From positions 1 through 9,745 of the forward strand of contig JANYHP010000204.1 in NCBI GenBank assembly GCA_025359005.1: a DNA stretch of 9,745 nucleotides, read 5' to 3'. The notes below the pieces were generated by a model, which worked only from the letters and a program-made list of their open reading frames with translations, was not told the origin of the DNA and did no database searches. Numbering within the stretch: position 1 is the first letter of the stretch; every line of letters starts with the position of its first letter. A program made the position numbers and the translations under genes. This document shows, piece after piece, positions 1 to 5,807 of the stretch. The stretch is from Hyphomicrobiaceae bacterium (lineage in GTDB: Bacteria > Pseudomonadota > Alphaproteobacteria > Rhizobiales > Hyphomicrobiaceae).

Positions 1-312
1 GGCATGGTGGCGCACCCCGTGATCGTGGAAATGCTTCGCGGTCCAGCCCTGTTGACGCGCGCGATAGAGCGCGAGCACGCGCTCCCGCTCGCCAGCCCCG
101 ATCGCGTTCGGCGACGGTTTGCCGAGCCTCCGGTCAGCAAGCCCCGCCGCGCCCTCGTCTTCGAACTGATCCACCCAACGGCGGAACGTCCACTCGGAAC
201 ATCCAAGCAACTCTGCCGCTTCCAACTGAGAATAACGACCCCGTTCCCAGGAACTTAAAACATCACGGAACCTCTGCATTCTTCGGTCCTGCCCACGTTC
301 AATCCGGCTCAT
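1..312 (-). CDS. ISNCY/IS481-like transposase, N-terminal part (incomplete)
   Basis: The minus-strand frame starts with ATG at 312-310 and stays open for 104 codons to the window edge, so the C-terminal catalytic part is missing. The product begins MSRIERGQDRRMQRFRDVL. It continues with a helix-turn-helix segment (around residues 25-50, containing SQLEAAELLGCSEWTFRRW) and then GLADRRLGKPSP. This opening is characteristic of ISNCY-family transposases, in which the helix-turn-helix binds the element ends ahead of a DDE catalytic core. Family assignment is by remembered resemblance, and the catalytic domain is not visible here. The neighbouring terminal repeats support an intact 5' end. Confidence 0.85.
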   Translation of the reverse strand, partial: MSRIERGQDRRMQRFRDVLSSWERGRYSQLEAAELLGCSEWTFRRWVDQFEDEGAAGLADRRLGKPSPNAIGAGERERVLALYRARQQGWTAKHFHDHGVRHHA

Positions 313-345
313 CCCAAGCACCTCTGTTGCGAAGTGTGTGGATTG

Positions 346-390
346 CCGGACAGATCGTGCGCTACCTAAACCGGACAGATCGTGAGCTAC
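346..390. repeat. Tandem 20-bp terminal repeats of the IS
   Basis: CCGGACAGATCGTGCGCTAC at 346-365 is repeated at 371-390 with one base changed, separated by 5 bp (25-bp period). They lie between the transposase start and the presumed IS end, where transposase binding sites are expected. That they are binding sites is inference. Confidence 0.8.
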
Positions 391-517
391 TGACACCCTG
401 GATATGAGTCTTGATCTTATCGGTCGGCCGATGTAGAGGGACACACCCGTGACATTGTTCGCGGATCAGGCGCGCTTCGGAACGGCTCCTACAGGTGCCA
501 CAAGAAGCGCATTGCGT

Positions 518-594
518 GCGCCCGTAGCTCAGCTGGATAGAGCACCAGACTACGAATCTGGGGGTCAGAGGTTCGAATCCTTTCGGGCGCGCCA
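518..594 (+). tRNA. tRNA-Arg (anticodon ACG)
   Basis: A complete 77-nt tRNA including encoded CCA. The acceptor stem is GCGCCCG (518-524) with CGGGCGC (584-590), discriminator G591 and CCA 592-594. The D-arm contains AGCTCAGCTGGATAGAGC. The anticodon stem CCAGA/TCTGG (545-549/557-561) encloses CTACGAA, with anticodon ACG at 552-554. The T-arm AGAGG-TTCGAAT-CCTTT contains one G-T pair. ACG is normally edited to ICG and reads CGU/CGC/CGA. Its 3' end overlaps the antisense end of the recombinase frame, so it probably serves or served as an integration site. Confidence 0.96.
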
Positions 595-1080
595 ATTGCG
601 AACAAAACTGCGAACCACTCCGCCATTGGCTCCGCCAGCCATAACACATTGCTCCAACGTATCTTTCCGGCCGATGAGCCGCACTTGACGATCGTCAACC
701 TCGACACGATCAAGCAACATGCCGATATAGGCCTTACGGAACGAAGGCTCGCCCTTCGTCACATTCTCTCGCACGCGCGCGCTGAACTGATCGATCAGTT
801 CCTGCGTCAGCAGTTGCGCCCGGCCGCCTGACGATATTCGCTCAAGTGCTGCCCGCGCCGCGTCCCGGGTTGCCTTCAATGTCGCAATACGCCCCTTAAG
901 CGCCTCGTCCAACTCGGTCATGCCGTCTTCCACCAAGCGGTAGAGCCGGCCTAGCCGCTCCTCGCAATCGGCGGCCTCACGGGCCATTTCTTTTGCGCGC
1001 CCATCGACGGTCGCGGCCGTCTGTTCCCGGCGTGAGGCCAATCCGCTCAACAGCTCAGACAAACTCTGCGGATCGAGCAG
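565..1080 (-). pseudogene. Severed C-terminal tail of the large serine recombinase
   Basis: This is the continuation, in exactly the same frame, of the recombinase upstream, after an in-frame TAA at 1081-1083. It reads on as LLDPQSLSELLSGLASRRE, then a charged heptad-like coiled-coil region of about 75 residues, then a conserved end portion (QLLTQELIDQFSARVRENV, FRKAYIGMLLDRVEVDD). This is the normal C-terminal extension of large serine recombinases. One base change (CAA to TAA) would be enough to explain the break. The last residues, WRARKDSNL, are encoded by the antisense of the tRNA-Arg 3' end (568-594). The piece has no convincing start of its own, although a TTG at 1062-1060 is possible. 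Confidence 0.8.
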
Positions 1081-2229
1081 TTAATCGACAAGGTGCCTCG
1101 TAACCAAACCGTCCAGCTTGTCCATGCGAATAGAGCGGCCAACACAAGCAGCTTTTCCGGCCCGCGCTTGCGTTCCGCACGTATAGTAACGGTGAACTTC
1201 ACCCGTCCGCGACGTTCCCGTGCGCAGCATCATGCCGCCGCCACAGGTCGCGCATACTGCGAACCCGGCCAACAGCGTTGGACCATTGACGAGGCGTGGC
1301 GGCTTAACCTTTGGGTTGCGTGACTTGAGCCGTGCCTGCACGGTCTCGAACACTGACGGATCGATGATGGCTGGGACAACGCTGTAGACCCGCTCGCTCT
1401 CCGCCTTGACCCTCCCGGTCTTGCATTCCCTGCGGTTGAACCGCCCTCGACCGGCATAGACAGGGTTCGTCAGAATTCCGTAGATCTGTCCAACACCCCA
1501 GCAGGCACCTCCCCTCGTCCTGTGGCCGTGACTGTTCAGCCAACTTGTCAGCGTTTTCACGCCCATCGGCCCTGAATCCTCGGCTCCTTCAAGAAATAGC
1601 CGAAAAACCAGCAGCACCTCCTCGGCCTCAACCGGGTCGATTTCCAGTTTCTTCTTGACCTTCTGGCCCCGCGTCTCCGCCACCACGGCCCGGTAGCCAA
1701 GCGGCGCATGTGAGCCGTTCCAGAAACCCTGGCGCGCATTTTCCTTCATGGCGCGCAGCACATGCTTTGCGTTCTCGCGTGACTGATATTCGTCGAACAA
1801 CGCGATCACTTGCCGCATCATGACCTGAGCTGGGTCGTCACCCAGTTCCTGCGTCATCGACATCAGCTTCACGTTATGCTTCGCGAGTTTGCGCACATAG
1901 AATTCGAGACCAAACGCATCCCGAAAAAAGCGGCTGAACGAGTGCACGACGATCACATTGAACGAGCGTTCGCCGTCGCAGGCACGCTCAACCATGCGCT
2001 GAAACTCTGGGCGCTTGTCATCCGTTGCCGTCGCGCCCGGCTCGACATACTCCGCGACAACCTCCCAACCGCGGGCCTCGCACCACGCCCTGGTCTGCTT
2101 CTTCTGGTCCGGTATAGACAGGTCCCCATCCGCCTGCCGCCCGGTCGAGACCCGTAGATAAAGCGCGGCGCGCATCGGCCCCGAACTGTCCTGCGCACGG
2201 TGAGCGGCGGGCATCCTGCTTTCGCGCAT
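1081..2229 (-). CDS. Large serine recombinase, truncated by an in-frame stop
   Basis: A site-specific recombinase that cuts and rejoins DNA through a serine-DNA link; such enzymes integrate and excise mobile elements. The 382-aa product shows a resolvase-type catalytic domain (about residues 19-165). The catalytic serine is in LYLRVSTGRQ (S28), and the active-site arginine motif is HSFSRFFRD (96-104). The DNA-binding recombinase domain contains PLGYRAV and ILTNPVYAGRGRF. A zinc ribbon follows, with Cys near 326, 329, 351 and 362. It ends HLVD at TAA 1081-1083, where relatives continue with a coiled coil; that continuation is intact in frame downstream. The ATG at 2229 is chosen because it lies 4 bases after the stop of the preceding gene. 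Internal ATGs at 2214 and 2175 (MRAALYLRVS) are alternatives. Full length would be about 554 aa, so it is probably inactive or impaired. Confidence 0.88.
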   Translation of the reverse strand: MRESRMPAAHRAQDSSGPMRAALYLRVSTGRQADGDLSIPDQKKQTRAWCEARGWEVVAEYVEPGATATDDKRPEFQRMVERACDGERSFNVIVVHSFSRFFRDAFGLEFYVRKLAKHNVKLMSMTQELGDDPAQVMMRQVIALFDEYQSRENAKHVLRAMKENARQGFWNGSHAPLGYRAVVAETRGQKVKKKLEIDPVEAEEVLLVFRLFLEGAEDSGPMGVKTLTSWLNSHGHRTRGGACWGVGQIYGILTNPVYAGRGRFNRRECKTGRVKAESERVYSVVPAIIDPSVFETVQARLKSRNPKVKPPRLVNGPTLLAGFAVCATCGGGMMLRTGTSRTGEVHRYYTCGTQARAGKAACVGRSIRMDKLDGLVTRHLVD

Positions 2230-2233
2230 GGTG

Positions 2234-2548
2234 TCACTCTGTGTCTGGCTTGGGCCTATGCTTCGATGCCAACAAGTTGTGGCGCTTAGAAGTCCGCCGG
2301 CGTGGCGCGCTTCCGCCAAGAAGCTCATCCAGAAACGATCCCAGATAGGCCTCAATGACCTCCAGTTCACCAGTGCAAATCGGCCTTGGCCGTGGCAGAT
2401 CGTCTGTCACCTCGAACCCATCGACATCCGGCGTGCTTGAGCGAGCCTTCCTTGACGCGACCGAGCCGCCGACCTCCAGCGCCGATGCGCCGCCAGCTGC
2501 AGGGCCCAGCAGCGCGATGTCGGCATCCTCGTCGGAGATAGATTTCAT
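2234..2548 (-). CDS. Small hypothetical protein upstream of the serine recombinase
   Basis: A 104-aa protein that ends (TGA 2234-2236) 4 bases before the recombinase ATG, so the two are almost certainly co-transcribed and translationally linked. The N-terminal half is low-complexity and Ala/Gly/Ser rich. The middle carries VDGFEVTDDLPRPRPICTGE followed by a predicted amphipathic helix (LEVIEAYLGSFLDELL). The tail is basic (RRRTSKRHN). Similar short proteins with a CTGE-plus-acidic-helix core commonly precede recombinases of this type, from my memory of such loci; no function is known to me. ATG 2548-2546 is preferred over the in-frame GTG at 2569 because GGATAGG lies just upstream. Confidence 0.65.
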   Translation of the reverse strand: MKSISDEDADIALLGPAAGGASALEVGGSVASRKARSSTPDVDGFEVTDDLPRPRPICTGELEVIEAYLGSFLDELLGGSAPRRRTSKRHNLLASKHRPKPDTE

Positions 2549-2713
2549 AGCGCCTATCCGTGACCACACGGATGAGGCTTGCCTTCAACGGCACTCGGCC
2601 AAAAGAAACCAACCAACCATCAAGATGCTATCAGCCATATTCACGGCACGCACCACAGGTACTGACCTCTCGCGGCCAAGCAATCTCGTTCTTAACGGTG
2701 CAGCACGTGCTAG

Positions 2714-2768
2714 GGGGGCACCTCAAGGTTTGCTCGCCAACACACGCTAACTCGGACAAACCTAGAAC
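2714..2768 (+). repeat. Left terminal inverted repeat of the Tn3-type cassette
   Basis: Fifty-five bases matching the reverse complement of 4700-4754 at all but two positions (2718 and 2733). The first 38 bases have the Tn3-family form GGGGG...ACACGCTAAC; the identity runs 17 bases further inward. It also contains a small dyad, GGTTTG (2728-2733) with CAAACC (2757-2762). Confidence 0.9.
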
Positions 2769-2908
2769 CTTCTATCACGCGACCAACTTCAATCGGCTTC
2801 TGGCCGTGTTGAGTGGCCGAAGTCCGTCGACGGCGATGGCCGCCTGCCGTGCCGACACCGTTTGTTCCCGGTGCGGCAGAAGCTGGATCAAGACCGACCG
2901 TGTTCGGC

Positions 2909-2923
2909 GTGTCAGTCTGACAC
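2909..2923. repeat. Perfect 15-bp palindrome GTGTCAG-T-CTGACAC
   Basis: A 7-bp dyad around one base in the otherwise featureless stretch between the left cassette end and the DUF4260 stop codon. It is followed on the plus strand by a short T-run (TTTT at 2928-2931). It could be a weak terminator or a protein site; neither is shown. The core TCAGTCTGACA recurs at 3345-3355 inside the DUF4260 gene. Confidence 0.45.
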
Positions 2924-3003
2924 TCACTTTTGACCCACAAGAGACATCGTAAGATTGAGGTTGGTCTTCCGCTCCTCCTCCGACAGCGGATGCGTAGCCG
3001 ATG

Positions 3004-3435
3004 CTACCGGCCCAATGTATTGAGATGCGTCGAACCGAATCCATCATGATATTTCAGACCGTAGCCAAGGAGGCGATCGAAACCGATATGGGCGGTCCAA
3101 ATCAGCGCCAGCGGATACAAATCCTGATGACCGAGCGCGTAGCCCAGCACGCCTAAAGCCGCTGGCGCCAGATATGTGTGGCCGCAATTGTAGAGCGTTG
3201 CACCGATCTGGCGATTGAATGAATAGCCGAGCATGGTGAGGTCTGGGAGCAGAAACATCAAGGCAAACTGTGACCAGCCTCCCCCAATCGCGGCGAACGC
3301 GATCGTACTCACCACCACGGCTAGTAGCCCCTCACCCCGAAGTATCAGTCTGACAGCGCCGAGGGCACGGCCGTCCTTGCGCACGGGCGTATCGCTTGAT
3401 CCGCCGCTTGCGGGCTTCGCTTGTTCAGCTCGCAT
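3004..3435 (-). CDS. DUF4260 family small membrane protein
   Basis: A 143-aa protein with a polar N-terminus (about 25 residues) and then about four hydrophobic segments (LLAVVVSTIAFAAIGG, FALMFLLPDLTMLGY, LAPAALGVLGYALG, LYPLALIWTAHIGFDRLLGY). The signatures FLLPDLTMLGYSFN, YNCGHTYLAP and IWTAHIGFDRLLGYGLKY are those of DUF4260, a family of unknown biochemical function in the inner membrane. The start at 3435 is chosen over 3492 because a strong Shine-Dalgarno, AGGAGGGAG, sits just upstream of it. It is transcribed divergently from the adjacent LysR gene with a gap of about 90 bp, suggesting it is that regulator's target. It lies wholly inside the Tn3-type cassette as cargo. Confidence 0.88.
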   Translation of the reverse strand: MRAEQAKPASGGSSDTPVRKDGRALGAVRLILRGEGLLAVVVSTIAFAAIGGGWSQFALMFLLPDLTMLGYSFNRQIGATLYNCGHTYLAPAALGVLGYALGHQDLYPLALIWTAHIGFDRLLGYGLKYHDGFGSTHLNTLGR

Positions 3436-3491
3436 GATGTTCTCCCTCCTGTCGGCGCAGCCAATCTGAGGAGAAGCAGACCTGAACGCCA

Positions 3492-3532
3492 TTGATCATC
3501 GTGCTTCATCTGATGTACGATTTTGTATGTAC
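3492..3532 (+). promoter_or_regulatory. Putative lysR promoter and dyad in the divergent intergenic region
   Basis: TTGATC (3492-3497), an 18-bp spacer and TACGAT (3516-3521) resemble a sigma-70 promoter. They would place the transcription start at or next to the ATG at 3527, so the message may be leaderless; no Shine-Dalgarno is visible. GTAC (3515-3518) and GTAC (3529-3532) form a dyad over the -10 box and start codon, a possible autoregulatory site. These are sequence resemblances only. Confidence 0.35.
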
Positions 3533-4450
3533 TTATCGCGCCTTGACTGGGCCCTGTGTCGCTCATTCCTAGCAATCCTGCGTGGCGGCAGTTTGTCTGA
3601 GGCCGCACGCACTTTAAGCGTCGCGCATCCGACGGTTCGCCGACACTTGGAGGAAATGGAGGCAGCGCTCGGTATCACGCTCTTCACTCGGTCTCCAACC
3701 GGTCTGCTGCCGACCGAACTGGCATTGCAGCTGCGGGAATCAGCGGAAGCGATGGAGAGCGCGGCTGAAAACATCTTGCGAGTGGCGTCAGCTAAGGGAA
3801 CTGGCATCGCCGGGACGGTGCGCATCTCGGCGAGCGAGATCGTTGGCGCCGAAGTTCTGCCCGATATCCTTTCTGGGCTGCGTCATCGGCATACCGATCT
3901 CGCGATTGAACTCAAATTATCGAACGTCATCGACGACGTATTGCGGCGCGACGTCGACATCGCCATTAGAATGATGCGGCCGACACAGGCCAAACTTACC
4001 GTCCGAAAGATTGGGGCCGTTCGGATCGGCTTGTTCGCGCATATCGACTGGCTGTCAGCGCACGGCGAGCCGAAGTCCATCGAGTCGATCATCGGTCGGC
4101 GCAGTCTGGTCGGCTACGATCGCAACCCTGCGATCATACAGGGGTTGTCGTCGCGCGGTGTTTCTGCTTCGAGAAACGCCTTCAGTTTTCGCTGCGACAG
4201 CGATCTCGGCCAGCTTGCGGCTGTTAAGGCCGCGCTTGGCGTGGGGCTTTGCCAAATACCGCTCGCCGGGCGGTATCCGGAATTGAAACGGGTAATTCCA
4301 AGCCACTCGCTCACGCTGGATATCTGGCTTGCTGTCCACTCTGAACTGAAGGATGTACCGCACATTCGCGTGGCGCTTGAGGGATTGGCAAAAGGTCTCC
4401 GCGACTACGTGAAACCGGCAGCCAGTCAGTTGGGTCTGCTTGAGACATGA
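3527..4450 (+). CDS. LysR family transcriptional regulator
   Basis: A 307-aa protein of typical LysR length. Residues about 5-64 form the winged helix-turn-helix (LDWALCRSFLAILRGGSLSE, AARTLSVAHPTVRRHLEEME, LGITLFTRS). A linker helix (SAEAMESAAENILR) leads into a substrate-binding domain (about residues 92-295) with GTVRISASEIVGAEVLP and DVDIAIRMM. The inducer is unknown. LysR proteins usually control a divergent neighbour, here the DUF4260 membrane gene, and often themselves. The gene is complete and shows no damage, unlike the resolvase relic downstream. The ATG at 3527 is the first in the frame and fits the family's usual beginning. Confidence 0.93.
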   Translation: MYLSRLDWALCRSFLAILRGGSLSEAARTLSVAHPTVRRHLEEMEAALGITLFTRSPTGLLPTELALQLRESAEAMESAAENILRVASAKGTGIAGTVRISASEIVGAEVLPDILSGLRHRHTDLAIELKLSNVIDDVLRRDVDIAIRMMRPTQAKLTVRKIGAVRIGLFAHIDWLSAHGEPKSIESIIGRRSLVGYDRNPAIIQGLSSRGVSASRNAFSFRCDSDLGQLAAVKAALGVGLCQIPLAGRYPELKRVIPSHSLTLDIWLAVHSELKDVPHIRVALEGLAKGLRDYVKPAASQLGLLET

Positions 4451-4524
4451 TAGCTGCCGCTATTGTGCTATGATCATTTGTCTCTTCTTGGCCCGCTGCT
4501 GCCGGTCGGCCACACCATTAATAA

Positions 4525-4551
4525 CGGTCGGTGCTGAGGGGCCACCGACCG
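4525..4551. repeat. 9-bp stem hairpin between lysR and the resolvase relic
   Basis: CGGTCGGTG (4525-4533) pairs perfectly with CACCGACCG (4543-4551) around a 9-base loop. It lies between two convergent frames, lysR and the resolvase relic. No T-run follows on either strand, so a simple intrinsic terminator is not well supported. Confidence 0.5.
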
Positions 4552-4564
4552 GTGGAGTGACACG

Positions 4565-4702
4565 TTAGTCCATTTCCAGTGCCCGTTACACCGAGGCACG
4601 GCCGATCCCCAGGGTCTTGGCAATCCCCTCACGTTGGCGCTCCAGCATTATCTCGCGTTCGAACTGGTCGACGATCGCTGTTGCCGTCAGGGGGACCGCG
4701 TT
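4565..4702 (-). pseudogene. Relic of a Tn3-type resolvase (C-terminal part, internally deleted)
   Basis: The minus strand reads VDQFEREIMLERQREGIAK joined directly to TLGIGRASV, then a stop (TAA), then RALEMD and another stop. In serine resolvases/invertases of Tn3-like elements, FERE.MLERQREGIAKAK is the end of the catalytic domain and LGIGRASVYRAL is the recognition helix of the C-terminal helix-turn-helix. About 30 residues that normally lie between them are missing, and the Tyr codon is now TAA. Upstream, the frame closes at a TAG within the right terminal repeat. The relic abuts that repeat, so it is what remains of the parent transposon's own recombination module. Confidence 0.78.
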
Positions 4703-4754
4703 CTAGGTTTGTCCGAGTTAGCGTGTGTTGGCGAACAAACCTTGAGGTGGCCCC
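4700..4754 (-). repeat. Right terminal inverted repeat of the Tn3-type cassette
   Basis: The reverse complement matches 2714-2768 at 53 of 55 bases. Its outer 38 bases read GGGGCCACC...CACGCTAAC in the minus direction. It is followed immediately by TGCTA (4755-4759), also found just outside the left repeat (2708-2712). Confidence 0.9.
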
Positions 4755-4776
4755 TGCTAGCGCCATAACGCCGTGA

Positions 4777-5287
4777 GTGACGCGCATGACGCTATCGAAC
4801 AGTATGCCGGCAACCGATTTACTCGATGCTCAGCTCGCACGTTTCCAGGGACACACGCCCAAGGACCTTGCTGCAGCTGCCGCCCTCTCGCCGCGCATTG
4901 CGCAACTCGCCTTCTCTTTCCCCCTCCTCTTTACGCTTATCGCGGGTTGCTACGGTCCACACCAAGAACGGCATGCAGCGATCCGATTGACTACGGACGG
5001 TGCACGCCTGTCACGCATCTCGGCCGCATGGGACTGCCATTGTCTGCGGCATCTGCCACAGGAAGCTTGCCCCAGCGGAATCAGTCACTTCATGTGGAGC
5101 CCGGCCCCAGCCATCGCCTGAAGGGATTGCTCCTGCATTACGGCGCCGCCGCCCCCGAAGATATGCGGAAATGGATAAGGGCCATGCCGTTCTGGCATTT
5201 GCAACGCTCGACCATCACGGTTGGCCGTCTCAGTGGCGAAAAGGCACCCTGGAAGCGGTGGAAATAGACCGTTCAATGCATGCTATA
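4777..5287 (+). pseudogene. Decayed, frameshifted coding region of unknown function
   Basis: No single frame covers this stretch, but protein-like segments run through different frames. The frame from GTG 4777 (or ATG 4786) gives DLLDAQLARFQGHTPKDLAA, LSPRIAQLAFSFPLLFTLIA, ARLSRISAAW and LRHLPQEACP, and stops at 5121. A second frame gives GLLLHYGAAAPEDMRKWIRA (about 5117-5176). A third gives a charged, Trp-containing tail up to about 5290. The pattern ARLSRISAAW...LRHLPQEA reminds me of uncharacterised alphaproteobacterial proteins with a repeated LP.EA motif, but I cannot name the family. It begins 22 bp after the transposon end and its 3' end meets the convergent small par gene. Confidence 0.45.
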
Positions 5288-5291
5288 GGGC

Positions 5292-5792
5292 TCAATTGGC
5301 TTTGCACAGCCTGAGCAAGTCATCCAGGGCCGCGGATGGCGTCAGCTTCTTGTCGGCAGCAATTGCGTCGATAGCCTTGTAGACTTTTTCCATTTCCTCA
5401 AGCAGCTCGCCAATCGTGACGTTCTTTTCGCCGGCCATCACCTTTACGCGCTCCGCCATATCCGGATGCACGCGCACGCCCCACGGAAATGTCCTGCCCG
5501 TTTTCCGATAGCGGCGCGCATCGGTGCCAGCCCCTTTGTGAATGCCCTGCCCTGCTCGCTTGGACGTCGGTTCCCTCTTCTTCGGGCTCGCCTTCGTACG
5601 CGACGCATCGTCTGTCGCAGCTGCTTGCAGCTGAGCGGAATTAAGCGTTAGCGGATGTGAATTTGTCGGCGACGACAACTCCTGCGCTCCGACATTGTCC
5701 AGCACATCTTCGACAGGCGGCGCAGCCCCGAGACGCGCTCGCTTCAAGGTTGGAAATTTCTCGCCGACTTCGACCAATTGCTTCAATGCCAT
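5292..5792 (-). CDS. Small basic partition-partner protein (ParB/ParC role, putative ribbon-helix-helix)
   Basis: A 166-aa protein encoded 15 bases after parA, with a strong Shine-Dalgarno (GTAGGAGGAACC before ATG 5792). The first 75 or so residues look disordered. A lysine/arginine-rich stretch follows (TKASPKKREPTSKRAGQG). The C-terminal 70 residues are compact: GRTFPWGVRVHPDMAERVKV, a second helix (VTIGELLEEMEKVYKAIDAI) and LTPSAALDDLLRLC. A short strand followed by two helices suggests a ribbon-helix-helix DNA-binding fold. In type Ib-like plasmid partition systems a small DNA-binding protein downstream of ParA binds the centromere and represses the operon; that role is inferred from position and fold. 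It is not a classical ParB. Confidence 0.75.
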   Translation of the reverse strand: MALKQLVEVGEKFPTLKRARLGAAPPVEDVLDNVGAQELSSPTNSHPLTLNSAQLQAAATDDASRTKASPKKREPTSKRAGQGIHKGAGTDARRYRKTGRTFPWGVRVHPDMAERVKVMAGEKNVTIGELLEEMEKVYKAIDAIAADKKLTPSAALDDLLRLCKAN

Positions 5793-5807
5793 GGTTCCTC
5801 CTACTCT

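Larger units (their letters stand above)
1..395 (-). mobile_element. 5' end of an ISNCY/IS481-like insertion sequence (cut by window edge)
   Basis: This is one end of an insertion sequence: the transposase start codon lies 83 bases inside the presumed outer boundary, and the gene runs off the left edge. The outer end, read on the minus strand, begins about TGTCAGTAGC at 395-386 and contains two tandem 20-bp repeats. The exact boundary and target duplication cannot be fixed because the other end is outside the window. It sits about 120 bases upstream of the tRNA-Arg gene. Confidence 0.8.
2713..4754. mobile_element. Non-autonomous Tn3-family-type cassette (DUF4260 + LysR)
   Basis: About 2.04 kb bounded by 55-bp inverted repeats identical at 53 of 55 positions and flanked by the direct repeat TGCTA (2708-2712 and 4755-4759). 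The outer 38 bp begin GGGG and end ACGCTAAC, matching the GGGG...ACGCTAAG layout of Tn3-family ends, and 5 bp is the usual Tn3-family target duplication. Inside are a divergent DUF4260/LysR gene pair and a relic of a resolvase; no transposase is present. It would have to be mobilised in trans by a related Tn3-type transposase. The left end has one extra G compared with the right. Confidence 0.82.

Noticed and set aside
449..688. 79-codon plus-strand frame across the tRNA
   Set aside because: Half of it is translated tRNA sequence (the YESGGQRFESFRAR pattern), a known source of false proteins.
1081..1083. Programmed recoding of the recombinase stop
   Set aside because: TAA is not a selenocysteine or pyrrolysine codon, and no slippery sequence or stem is seen beside it; a nonsense change is simpler.
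2355..2750. 131-codon plus-strand frame
   Set aside because: Antisense shadow of the small gene before the recombinase; it also runs into the left transposon end.
2769..3003. Transposase fragment between the left cassette end and DUF4260
   Set aside because: All frames were read for Tn3 transposase signatures and none were seen; apart from the 2909 palindrome it holds nothing I can name.
2912..3355. Direct repeat TCAGTCTGACA (2912-2922 and 3345-3355)
   Set aside because: Only 11 bp, with one copy inside coding sequence; probably chance.
3436..3492. Longer start (3492) for the DUF4260 protein
   Set aside because: The strong AGGAGGGAG ribosome site lies inside that extension, just before ATG 3435.
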